A stretch of 64,000 bases of DNA from Hyphomicrobiales bacterium (GTDB lineage: Bacteria > Pseudomonadota > Alphaproteobacteria > Rhizobiales > Beijerinckiaceae): NCBI GenBank assembly GCA_900466745.1, contig UBNE01000003.1, forward strand, positions 248,001 to 312,000, given 5' to 3'. The notes under the pieces are model-generated. The model was not told the origin of the DNA, ran no database searches, and was given only the letters and a program-made list of their open reading frames with translations. Each line of letters starts with the position of its first letter. Position 1 is the stretch's first letter. A program made the position numbers and the translations under genes. Positions 9,466 to 16,978 of this stretch are shown one piece after another.

Positions 9466-9666
9466 ATGGACAAGGAAAAAGCCAGGATCGACGAACAGCG
9501 CTTGGATATGAAGCTGTCCGACGACGATCTGGAGGCCGCGGTAGGCGGCGTCGGTCAAGCGCGCGGGTCCGTCAATGTCGAGGCCCTGGCGCACAAATAC
9601 GCCGTACGGGACCCGCTCTATCGCCCTGCCAATGTAAAACTTGCAATCGAGGTTGATCATGACTGA
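9466..9666 (+). CDS. Small peptide 3 with GG-type leader
   Basis: A 66-residue peptide. The ATG at 9466 is preferred because GGAG lies six bases upstream; in-frame starts at 9451 and 9454 would add four or five residues. The leader segment LSDDDLEAAVGGVG is nearly identical to that of the next gene. The short core is polar and mixed in charge. The end overlaps the next gene by eight bases. Its function is unknown; export by the NHLM system is inferred from the leader. Confidence 0.5.
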   Translation: MDKEKARIDEQRLDMKLSDDDLEAAVGGVGQARGSVNVEALAHKYAVRDPLYRPANVKLAIEVDHD

Positions 9667-10141
9667 AGCCGTCGAGAAATTCCAGGACCATATCCGCTCC
9701 ATCGCCGGCGATCAGCCGAAGCTGGAAAGCTTTATCACGCAGGTGAAAACGCCCGATGATCTTGTCGCCTATGCCGCGCATGCCGGCTGTCCTCTCGACA
9801 AGATCGAGGCCGAGGAATTGTTCGAACAAGGGCGGGCTGCCTATAGCCAGATGCAGAATCAGCTGAGTGACGATGATCTGGACAAAGTGGTCGGCGGCAT
9901 CAGCTTCACGGCCATCGGCGTCGGCGTCGGCGCGGCACTTGGCATCGCGGCTGTCACGGTTCTGACGGCAGGCGTGGGGACCGGGTTCTTAGCCGCCGCG
10001 GTGGCCGCCGGTACCACGACGTGGGGCGGCGTCGTTGCCGGCGTGGCAACAACAGGCGGAGCGATGGCCTTTTCCGGTGCCGTGGTCGGCGGCGGCGCTG
10101 GCCTCGTCGTGGACAAGGTGGTCGACGCCGTTAAGTCGTGA
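9659..10141 (+). CDS. Nif11-like-leader precursor peptide 4, glycine-rich core
   Basis: A 160-residue precursor. Residues 1-60 resemble a Nif11-type leader (helical, with FQDHIRSIAGDQ and VKTPDDLVAYAAHAGC). A second leader segment ends LSDDDLDKVVGG at about residue 81. The roughly 80-residue core is Gly/Ala/Val/Thr-rich, hydrophobic and without Cys, suggesting two membrane hairpins. Such leaders are typical substrates of NHLM exporters. With no lanthionine synthetase, YcaO or radical-SAM gene nearby, the core may be unmodified. It starts inside the end of the previous gene. Confidence 0.72.
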   Translation: MTEAVEKFQDHIRSIAGDQPKLESFITQVKTPDDLVAYAAHAGCPLDKIEAEELFEQGRAAYSQMQNQLSDDDLDKVVGGISFTAIGVGVGAALGIAAVTVLTAGVGTGFLAAAVAAGTTTWGGVVAGVATTGGAMAFSGAVVGGGAGLVVDKVVDAVKS

Positions 10142-10318
10142 AGCGCTTGTCCTGATCGGATAGTTGATATCCTTCGCTTTCATGCGTCAGGAAGCCAGAT
10201 TCCAGAACGTCCACAATAACAGTGGGCGTTTACCGATCTCCGTCGAGGCGACGTAACCGGCCACCCGACGAAGCCTCTTCTCCAAAACATTCTTTCTATT
10301 AAGAAGGATTCACCGCAC

Positions 10319-10804
10319 ATGACAGAACAAGCTGCTATTTCCGATAGCCCCCGGTTCATCCGGTTCCAGGGCGTCCTTTCCAAGCTCGCCTCCGACCCTG
10401 ATGAAGCAAAGCAATTCGCCTCTACTGTAAATGGCCCAGAGACGTTTGCTTCCTATCTCTCCCAGAAGGGAATCGCCGTTAGTGCGAGCGAGGCGGAGAC
10501 TGTCTACGGAGCCCTGCACGAACTCGCCGGGACGCTGCCCCATCAGGGAGGAGCAGAGCGGCCGCTCGGAGATAATGAATTGGGCGAAGTGGTCGGCGGG
10601 GGATGGGGCTGGGTCGCAATCGGCGCGGTCGCCGGGCTTGCCCTTGGAGCGGTGACGGGCGGCGTTGGTCTCGCACTTGCCGGCGCAGCCTTCGAAGTGA
10701 TTGGTACCGCCACGATCGGAGCCGTCGGAGGCGGACTTGTGGGTGCCGGCAGCGGCGCTGCGGTTGGCGGCATCGCTCAAACCATCAAAAACGCTCTTTC
10801 GTAA
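10319..10804 (+). CDS. Nif11-like-leader precursor peptide 5, glycine-rich core
   Basis: A 161-residue paralogue in architecture of the preceding precursor. It has an acidic, helical Nif11-like leader, then LGDNELGEVVGGG at about residue 80-92, then a hydrophobic Gly/Ala-rich core with many GxxxG spacings and no Cys. AAGAAGGA lies at about 10302-10309 upstream of the start. A 177-base gap separates it from precursor 4, so it may have its own promoter. A hairpin at 10824-10846 follows the stop closely and probably ends the cluster. Confidence 0.7.
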   Translation: MTEQAAISDSPRFIRFQGVLSKLASDPDEAKQFASTVNGPETFASYLSQKGIAVSASEAETVYGALHELAGTLPHQGGAERPLGDNELGEVVGGGWGWVAIGAVAGLALGAVTGGVGLALAGAAFEVIGTATIGAVGGGLVGAGSGAAVGGIAQTIKNALS

Positions 10805-10823
10805 GACGCGTTTATAAAACAGA

Positions 10824-10846
10824 CGGGAGCGGCAATGCCGCTCCCG
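10824..10846 (+). terminator. Hairpin after precursor 5
   Basis: CGGGAGCGGC and GCCGCTCCCG pair around an AAT loop, 20 bases after the stop codon. Only a short TT follows, so termination may be inefficient. It marks the likely end of the peptide-export transcription unit. Confidence 0.6.
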
Positions 10847-11150
10847 TTACTTGCCGCTCGGCCGAGATCGCTGGAATCGCCCGAAAGCCGTCGTTTTTCG
10901 CCGCCGGCCGCCCTGGGGCATTGGATTTCTCGTCCTCATCGAGCGCATTCCACCGCCGAGATCCCCGGACTGCCGGCCCAGGCGGAACCTTCGGAGAGAC
11001 TCGCCGAACAGCAGGCCGGGCGCCTCGTACTGCACCCGCCTCTCAGGTCGCGAAAAGTCCTGAAACCAGAGCTGGCTCGGGAAAACTGGACAGTGCGGAT
11101 AAGTGGAGTTTCTACCTGAAGGCGGCATGATGGCCGCGACAGGCGAGACC
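10847..11150. other. Intergenic region before the IS relic
   Basis: About 300 bases with no convincing gene. The overlapping short frames on both strands lack ribosome sites and family features. The segment TGGACAGTGCGGATAAGTGG near 11087 looks like the outer part of an IS3-type end leading into the transposase relic. Confidence 0.4.
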
Positions 11151-11412
11151 ATGGCAAAACGACCGCGGCGGAACCACGCGCCAGCCTTCAAGGCGAAAGT
11201 GGCCCTCGCAAGCTGAGCTGACACGGCAGTTCGACGTACATCCGAGCCAGATCACGCAGTGGTGCAATCAGCTTCTCGACGGGGCTGCGGGCGTCTTCGA
11301 CGGTGAAACACAGGCCGCAGCGCCCGCTCTGGCGGTCGACGTGAAGACGCTGCATGGGAAGATGAATGGCGCGCCGCGCCGAGCGATGATGACAACTACA
11401 TCTCCTCTATAG
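11151..11412 (+). pseudogene. IS3-family transposase OrfA relic
   Basis: The frame at 11151 begins MAKRPRRNHAPAFKAKVALA, the usual N terminus of IS3-family OrfA. It then hits TGA at 11214. The next frame from 11215 continues ELTRQFDVHPSQITQW and then NQLLDGAAGVFDGE, the DNA-binding helix-turn-helix region of the same family. About ten residues are missing at the junction. It then reads VDVKTLHGKMN before diverging and stopping at 11412. No OrfB remains. The relic separates the peptide cluster from the methyltransferase cassette, which suggests insertion-mediated assembly of the island. Confidence 0.8.
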
Positions 11413-11567
11413 CCCTCTAGGTCCCTCCCTTAGCCAGAACGCGGTTGGAGACGCACTTCGGGACAATAGACCTCGCATGGCTCGTCAGGTCCGCCAAAGG
11501 CTTGCACGATGCTCATGTATAAAACGCGAACTGACCGAGTTTGAGCAACGCCAGAGCAACCTTTTGT

Positions 11568-12341
11568 CTACTTAGGAATCTGCTCGGCGAACTCGCCTTG
11601 GAGAGGAATCGAATACGATGCAGCCAACTCGGCTATCTGATAACCGACCGACTTGCGCAATGCCCTGAGTGCGGCCTCGAAGGCGAGCCACTCCGGATCG
11701 CCACCGTCGCACCGGAGCGTAGTAAGGTCGAAGGGCTCAACTAGATCAAAGAAATGACGGATCGTTTTAGCCAAGGCAACAATGACGGTGTCAAGCGGGC
11801 TACCCGGAGCGCAATCGCGTCGCAGTCGACTCAAGTCGTGACGCAGACCATCGAGCGATATCCGCACCCGATCGGGGAACTCCGCGTCAAACCTTGCCCA
11901 GAAGGCTCGGCGATCTTCAACGAGTGCAACTATATCCCGAGCTAAGCTAGGCGCCATTTGCCCCGAGCGAAGCAGCTCGATGCTACTCGCCCACCCTCGC
12001 TGGCGCACCTCGACAATCAGGGCTTCATGGTCGCGTTTCCAGTCGTGGAGTTGTTGCGCTGTGAACCCCGCATGGTCCTTGTCCACCATATCGCCGCACT
12101 CACGGCACAGCCAAAGGCCGTTCGCGGCCGACCGTCGTTGAACTTCGCTTTGATTAGGATCGTAGCGCGGTCCGCCTTCGGCGGCTGCACAGATATGCGC
12201 AGCATGTCCTGTTCCTAAGCCTCGCTCATGGCCAGATCTCGGCCCAGCGGTGAGCCGAAGACATTGAGGATTGGAGCAGAAATGCGCGGCCCTCATCGCG
12301 AGTTCACGCTTTACCGGCAGAGAAAATTCATGACGCGGCAT
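11568..12341 (-). CDS. HNH nuclease-like protein
   Basis: A 257-residue protein whose first 100 residues form an HNH-type zinc finger: C22 and C27 (in FCSNPQC), H46 and H49 (in GHAAHI), N74 (in NGLWLC), C79 and C82, and D87-H90 (in DMVDKDH). The remaining 150 residues are helical and unassigned. HNH domains of this form occur in restriction and anti-phage proteins. It is the last gene of a leftward unit, 14 bases after the PD-(D/E)XK-like gene. A DNA-cleaving role in that cassette is inferred. It could instead be an independent cargo gene. Confidence 0.7.
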   Translation of the reverse strand: MPRHEFSLPVKRELAMRAAHFCSNPQCLRLTAGPRSGHERGLGTGHAAHICAAAEGGPRYDPNQSEVQRRSAANGLWLCRECGDMVDKDHAGFTAQQLHDWKRDHEALIVEVRQRGWASSIELLRSGQMAPSLARDIVALVEDRRAFWARFDAEFPDRVRISLDGLRHDLSRLRRDCAPGSPLDTVIVALAKTIRHFFDLVEPFDLTTLRCDGGDPEWLAFEAALRALRKSVGYQIAELAASYSIPLQGEFAEQIPK

Positions 12342-12355
12342 CGCCGTACCTCAGA

Positions 12356-13069
12356 TTACGACAACCAGAGGTGCCACACCGAGATAGGGCCTGGTTCAAT
12401 GCCCGCACTCGCACCGCCGTCATAGATGAAATTTCGGCCGTGCCGCGAATGAGCCAAGTCGTTCTTCGCGACGTTAGCGGCAGTAGGCAAGCTCTCGATG
12501 AGATACCCAGGGGGCTTTTTTGCCATGGCTCCCGACAAGAAGGGAACCAGTTTCGTGCCGATTGACGATCCATCTCGAACGTAGGCAATCATAAACGCTT
12601 CGCGATTTCCCCACGCATATTCTCCCTCTACGAAGCGACGAATGCCATTGTCGCAATATAGAGCCTCTGTCTTCGAGCTGGCGGCATCGATAATTTTTGC
12701 TTCGGTGATCAGCGGAAATCCACGATTTCGATTGGATAGGTAGATCGATAAATCTGGGCGCTTCTCAAGATGTGCGCCATTAAAGCTTATGCTTTCCTTC
12801 CCTCGAACCGCGCAAAGCACCAACTGGCCCCATAGCGGATCTTCCTCAATTAGGGTATTCAGCCGCGCCTCCATGAGGGCGGTGACTTCGGCTTCGCTCC
12901 CAGATGCTACTGTGATCGGAGATTTTGCCCGAACATCGCTAAAAGCTCGTAGAAGTCCCTCGGCGATGACTTCCAGGTGATCTGTTGACACCTCGGGTAA
13001 CGGCAACGCTAACCCGCGCGTTAATTCGGCAACCTGATCTGGACGTGGGCGGATTCCACTAGGCGTCAT
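12356..13069 (-). CDS. PD-(D/E)XK nuclease-like protein
   Basis: A 237-residue protein. The start at 13069 gives a four-base ATGA overlap with the methyltransferase gene, so it is preferred over an in-frame start 81 bases upstream. Around residues 104-125 it reads RPDLSIYL, then FPLITEAKI, matching the PD...(D/E)xK arrangement (D106, E123, K125), with a possible upstream acidic residue at E61 or E75. The later GIRRFVEGEYAWG segment fits the conserved C-terminal half of such folds. It is therefore a candidate cleavage subunit for the methyltransferase. No helicase motif is present. The family name is not known to me. Confidence 0.68.
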   Translation of the reverse strand: MTPSGIRPRPDQVAELTRGLALPLPEVSTDHLEVIAEGLLRAFSDVRAKSPITVASGSEAEVTALMEARLNTLIEEDPLWGQLVLCAVRGKESISFNGAHLEKRPDLSIYLSNRNRGFPLITEAKIIDAASSKTEALYCDNGIRRFVEGEYAWGNREAFMIAYVRDGSSIGTKLVPFLSGAMAKKPPGYLIESLPTAANVAKNDLAHSRHGRNFIYDGGASAGIEPGPISVWHLWLS

Positions 13070-16000
13070 GCAGTCGCCCGCCCCTTCAGCAAATCGACGT
13101 GGGACCAGACAATCCGCTGCGCAAGCAAACGAGCTTGTGTCTCGCTCCAATATCGACGTTGGGCGAGCCTTCCGATCAGTAGGCCGTCCTGCCCATCACG
13201 GATCACAATCTCAGAAGCAGCGGCGTCATCGGCAATACGAAGCAAGCCGTCCCAATCTGCGGAAGCAATTGCATTGGCGTCCTGGCGGGTCGAAGTACGC
13301 ACATCAATGCCATACCAAGGCGACTGAACTGATTTAGTTATTGGGCGAACAGCGAGCTTGGAGCCCCATCGATCACACCAAGGCTTCAGTTCCTTTTCCA
13401 AAATTTCACAGAAATGCGCTTGTTCTTGAAGCTCCGGTGCTTTTTGCGCATCATGCTTACTTTGTGCGAACGGAAGGTTGAACTCCAAGGTGTCCGAAAT
13501 CACCTGCAAGTCGCGAGGGCCAAGCCCATACAAACGCGCAACCCACGCATCGACGTCATCCCAGGATACTTCGCCCGAAATCAAGCCATCAAAAAACTTT
13601 AGAACTTCCTCGCGGCGAGGTTGCTCAAAATCTCGAAAATCTGGAAGCGGAATTCGGTCCAGCGTGGCCTTCTCAATTACCTCGCGCTCAAAGCCAAACT
13701 CACCGCTGGTTACCAGAGCAAACCAAACCGCAAGTTTGCTTCCAAGAACAAGCGCTAGATAACGCACCAGTCCATGCGCGTCTGGAAATCCGTGAGGACT
13801 GTAGCCGTAGAATGTTTCATTAAATACCGCGTTTTCTTCAGAAACGGCTACGCCGATGCGGCCGGTCAGAGCTGGCGGTGATTTATGGACGACAAGCAGT
13901 GGGCCGGAAAACAATTCCACCGATCTGGGGTCATGAATCCGATCATGCGAGAAAGCGTCGAGCGCATCGTGGTCGATTGATGTCGTAGTGAACGATGCAG
14001 CGGTAATCTCAGGAAAGCCGTGAAGATAGCGCGCGTCAACACCAGGCAGGCCATCGCCCTTCTGGCGAATCCGGCTGCTGCGTCTTAGCTTCTGATATCC
14101 GTTGCCGCTACCGCGCAAATGACCGCGATCTGTAAGGCCGATTGCTTCTTGCCAGAACCCATGAAGTGTTAGATGCCCCAGTGCCCGTATCCGCTCTACG
14201 ATGCCAAGGTCGGCTTTCGTGCCACGAAACAAAATCTTCAGGATCTCGGGTGTTTCGACCAGTTGCCGAGATGACACTATTTCCGCATTGAGCGCATCGA
14301 CGCGCATGCTACCGGCGTCGTTGAGCGAATCCTCAATCCTTGGACTGATGAGACGAAACCCTGCGCTCGCAGCGGGAACCCTATTTGTGGCAAGCAGGAT
14401 GCAGAATGGCGCCGAGATTTCCGGCCAAACCTTTGTCTGCCGCAGTTCCACGCCATTGATAATAGAGGTGACGTCCAAAGCCTCGAATAGAGCTTGGCGA
14501 GCCTCGACCATGCCATCACCTTGTTGGAAAAGCAGGCGCGCATGCAGGGCAAAAGCAATTTGACCGTTCGGCTTGGTCCATTCCATTGCGCGCCAAACGA
14601 AAGGCAAGTCTAAGCCTTCGTTTGGCAATGGTGGCGTTGCGATGGAAGTTTTTCTATCGGCGGCGATTTGGGAGACTGTTCTTCGGACAAGATGCCAATC
14701 CGATAGTCCTGTTCCACTAGCCCATGGGGGATTACCGATGACGAGGTCATATTGTCCAATGTGCTCGTCGCCGACCAGTGGGCCTAAGCTTCCAAGTTCG
14801 GCACCCGCAGCATCATCAGGGCCGAGCAAGCGATGCAGAACCTTTCCGCGCAGATCCTTAAACTTCAGCTTGTCAACAGGCCGCGGATTAGGGTCCAGCT
14901 CAATCGACATGAGATAGAGCCCGAGCGCTGCAAAACGCAGCGCAGCTTCGTTAATGTCGAACCCCACAATCTGATCGTACAGAATCCTGCGCAACGCACG
15001 CGTGTCGGGTCGCTTCTGGGTAGCGCGCCAGTTTGACGCGACCAATTCCCGAAATGCAGTAAGCAGGAACACACCTGCACCGGCCGCCGGGTCCAGAACC
15101 TTTGCTGCATAACAATGGTCATGCCGCTCAAGCGCTCTAAACGATGCGCGGACCATTAGGTCGGCAATAGAACGTGGAGTATAATATCCCCCTTCGCGTC
15201 GCTGGCGAAGCGGAGCATGATTGCGTAAGTATAGCTCGTAGGCCTGACTCAAGACTCCTACTGGAATGTGCGCGAAGTCGAGGTTGTCCCATTTCTCCTC
15301 CCAGCCGAGGAAGAGTTGGCTCTCAGGCGCACGCCTCAGCACGTCGCCTAGTACATGATAGGCAATATCCGGGAGGTTCTCGAAGATATTATCTGATAAT
15401 GGAAGCAGGTCGCCATTGAATGTGGCGTCAAGCCAAGCTGAGGTTTCTTTGGCAACCTCACGACTATCAAAGAGGCTGGCTGCACTATCGGTGCCTGACA
15501 TAGCGCTTGGAAGGAGACCGCGATCAGCCAGGAATCGAGTGAACAGCGCGCGGCCTACAAGCGAGATTGCGTCCTCGTCCGAAATCGTATCAAGGCCGCT
15601 TAGTGTCGATATCGAGCCGGTAAGCAGGTTTAGGACGACATTGGAAATCCAATTGCGCTGACTAATCGCCGCTTGTGGCCTGATGTTACCGAGGCGAGCG
15701 AGCGCCGCGGATCGCGCATCACCATCACGCCCCCAATCGACCCGGGCCTGTGCGGGAGTCTTGCTGTCGAGCGCTACGCGATAAACATCGAGCCGACCCG
15801 GCGCCACCACCCCCAGATACGGCGCATCGCCACGCATTGCGAGGAGTCGCCGAATCCTGTGCAATTGCTCATCCCCTTTGAGGGAATCTGCATCAACCAA
15901 GAAGACTAGCGGAGCACCTTGCCATTCATAAACAGCGCTCACGACGCCCAGTAGATCGCTACCGGCGCGCCGTGCAGTCATCAGCGTCGCATAAGGCAGA

Positions 16001-16083
16001 AGGTCGGGACCATCGTCGTCGAGCGATCGGAGCGAGGTAGGATCGCCCCCGAAATCGAGAAGGATGGCCGCTATGTCAGCCAT
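13066..16083 (-). CDS. Eco57I/type IIG-like N6-adenine DNA methyltransferase
   Basis: A 1005-residue protein. The start at 16083 has AGGGGG upstream. Residues 1-150 form an N-terminal domain of unknown role (GAPLVFLVDAD, APYLGVVAPGRLDVYRVAL) that recalls nuclease- or HsdR-type N-terminal domains but without a clear catalytic triad. The helical region 150-295 leads to the methyltransferase core: GYYTP (299-303), SAM motif DPAAGAG (331-337), GFDIN (374-378) and catalytic NPPW (451-454), typical of adenine methylases. The C-terminal half may contain the target-recognition domain. It is cotranscribed with two nuclease-like genes and an XRE regulator. No HsdS or HsdR is present. Confidence 0.85.
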   Translation of the reverse strand: MADIAAILLDFGGDPTSLRSLDDDGPDLLPYATLMTARRAGSDLLGVVSAVYEWQGAPLVFLVDADSLKGDEQLHRIRRLLAMRGDAPYLGVVAPGRLDVYRVALDSKTPAQARVDWGRDGDARSAALARLGNIRPQAAISQRNWISNVVLNLLTGSISTLSGLDTISDEDAISLVGRALFTRFLADRGLLPSAMSGTDSAASLFDSREVAKETSAWLDATFNGDLLPLSDNIFENLPDIAYHVLGDVLRRAPESQLFLGWEEKWDNLDFAHIPVGVLSQAYELYLRNHAPLRQRREGGYYTPRSIADLMVRASFRALERHDHCYAAKVLDPAAGAGVFLLTAFRELVASNWRATQKRPDTRALRRILYDQIVGFDINEAALRFAALGLYLMSIELDPNPRPVDKLKFKDLRGKVLHRLLGPDDAAGAELGSLGPLVGDEHIGQYDLVIGNPPWASGTGLSDWHLVRRTVSQIAADRKTSIATPPLPNEGLDLPFVWRAMEWTKPNGQIAFALHARLLFQQGDGMVEARQALFEALDVTSIINGVELRQTKVWPEISAPFCILLATNRVPAASAGFRLISPRIEDSLNDAGSMRVDALNAEIVSSRQLVETPEILKILFRGTKADLGIVERIRALGHLTLHGFWQEAIGLTDRGHLRGSGNGYQKLRRSSRIRQKGDGLPGVDARYLHGFPEITAASFTTTSIDHDALDAFSHDRIHDPRSVELFSGPLLVVHKSPPALTGRIGVAVSEENAVFNETFYGYSPHGFPDAHGLVRYLALVLGSKLAVWFALVTSGEFGFEREVIEKATLDRIPLPDFRDFEQPRREEVLKFFDGLISGEVSWDDVDAWVARLYGLGPRDLQVISDTLEFNLPFAQSKHDAQKAPELQEQAHFCEILEKELKPWCDRWGSKLAVRPITKSVQSPWYGIDVRTSTRQDANAIASADWDGLLRIADDAAASEIVIRDGQDGLLIGRLAQRRYWSETQARLLAQRIVWSHVDLLKGRATA

Positions 16084-16137
16084 CGGAACCCCCTGCATCT
16101 CGACTGCGGCCGAATGCAAGCCCCCAGAAGAACGCTG

Positions 16138-16428
16138 TCATGTGTCGAGGTCCAGGTTCGTTTGGCGATCTCCTCCAAAATGGCCTTGACGCGCAGCACC
16201 CCGTGGCTTTTTCGGGGTGACTTCCACCTTCGACATGATCTGTCGATAGTCACCGCCCAACTCGCCGACTCCCACGAGAAGGACGGCGATGAGAGCAAGG
16301 TGTGTCGGGAGCTCGCCTGTACGCGCATAATTGGAAATCGAATTTGGGTTCATACCGATGAGTTCGGCGAACGCGCGAACGCTCAACCCAGCCTTTCCAA
16401 GCACAGCAAGGAATTCCGTATAAAGCAT
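16138..16428 (-). CDS. XRE-type helix-turn-helix regulator of the methyltransferase cassette
   Basis: A 96-residue protein with an N-terminal helix-turn-helix (AGLSVRAFAELIGMNPNSIS, residues 11-30) and a basic C terminus (VEVTPKKPRG). The start at 16428 places the HTH at the usual position; a longer frame to 16527 would add a Cys-rich tail without support. It lies 54 bases upstream of the methyltransferase gene on the same strand. Small XRE proteins at this position act as controller proteins in restriction-modification operons. A palindrome pair at 16441-16478 just upstream fits autoregulation. Confidence 0.7.
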   Translation of the reverse strand: MLYTEFLAVLGKAGLSVRAFAELIGMNPNSISNYARTGELPTHLALIAVLLVGVGELGGDYRQIMSKVEVTPKKPRGAARQGHFGGDRQTNLDLDT

Positions 16429-16440
16429 CCCGGCGCACAC

Positions 16441-16478
16441 CACACAGATTAATGTAGCGTAACACATAGATTTATGTG
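16441..16478 (-). promoter_or_regulatory. Tandem operator-like palindromes upstream of the XRE gene
   Basis: CACATA-GATT-TATGTG (16463-16478) is a perfect six-base inverted repeat. CACACA-GATT-AATGTA (16441-16456) is an imperfect copy 22 bases away, with the same GATT spacer and about two helical turns of spacing. The array begins 13 bases upstream of the XRE start codon, as expected for controller-protein autoregulation. Confidence 0.5.
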
Positions 16479-16564
16479 GGTAAAGATTGCTTGCCCCGCC
16501 CATTTCCCTCTTTTCTCGCAATTTCATCCCTCTCCAAATGATCGATCACTCCCATTTCAAAATA

Positions 16565-16590
16565 GAACATATAGGGAACATGCCTGTTCC
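16565..16590. promoter_or_regulatory. SOS-like (LexA) box and overlapping palindrome
   Basis: GAAC-N7-GAAC at 16565-16579 is the complement of GTTC-N7-GTTC, the LexA box known in alphaproteobacteria. It overlaps GGAACA-TGCC-TGTTCC at 16575-16590, a perfect inverted repeat. The site lies between the divergent XRE and ParB-like genes, so either direction could be controlled. Function is inferred from the motif alone. Confidence 0.4.
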
Positions 16591-16975
16591 GTGATGCCAA
16601 ATCAAGGACGAAAAGCGATGGGCGCCCGCCAATAAGTCATTGTATGCGGGTTGGATTTTGATCGCGGTTTTGCTTTTTGGCAGCTTTGCTGACCTGCATC
16701 CCGCATGCATTCTCCGCTCCGGCCGAGCCGATGGCTTGGGGGCTCTGCCCCCTGGCGCGGCGCAAGGGATCGCTGGCGCTCGACCGGGACGGTCTCCCCG
16801 GCCTTCCGCGCGGATGCGTGTTTCTCATTCTTGCTGATGGCTTCGATCCGCTTGTGCAGGCCGGGTGATCCCCCTCCGTCCCGGTCGCCCTTGCACCTTG
16901 CACCCCCCGGTCTCGCCGACGGGCAGGGTTGCAGCGCAGCGCTGCGCTCCAACCCAAGCCCATAGGAGAAAGACC
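16591..16975 (+). other. Long 5' leader of the ParB-like gene
   Basis: No convincing gene. From about 16705 to the ATG the DNA closely matches the leader of the DUF932 gene (about 23535-23779). It contains a G-rich/C-rich inverted pair near 16738-16756 and a 30-base hairpin at 16926-16955 directly upstream of the ribosome site AGGAG (16964-16968). Confidence 0.6.
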
Positions 16976-16978
16976 ATG
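16720..16978 (+). repeat. Duplicated leader, copy 1
   Basis: A direct repeat with 23550-23782. Shared blocks include GGCGCGGCGCAAGGGATCGC, GCAGGCCGGGTGATCCCCCT, CTTGCACCTTGCACCCCCCG and the whole stretch from the hairpin through CCCATAGGAGAAAGACCATG. Copy 1 has about 30 extra bases in the middle. Both copies end exactly at a start codon, so the repeat carries the translation start signals. Confidence 0.8.
16926..16955 (+). promoter_or_regulatory. 30-base hairpin before the ParB-like start
   Basis: GGGTTG, C, AGCGCAGC pairs with GCTGCGCT, C, CAACCC, leaving one C-C mismatch. The centre is a 16-base perfect palindrome. The ribosome site begins nine bases after it, so the structure could control translation or bind a dimeric protein in DNA form. 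Confidence 0.55.

Noticed and set aside
12356-16083. Calling the methyltransferase cassette BREX, DISARM or type I restriction
   Set aside because: No PglZ, BrxL, DrmA/B helicase, HsdR or HsdS is present in the window.
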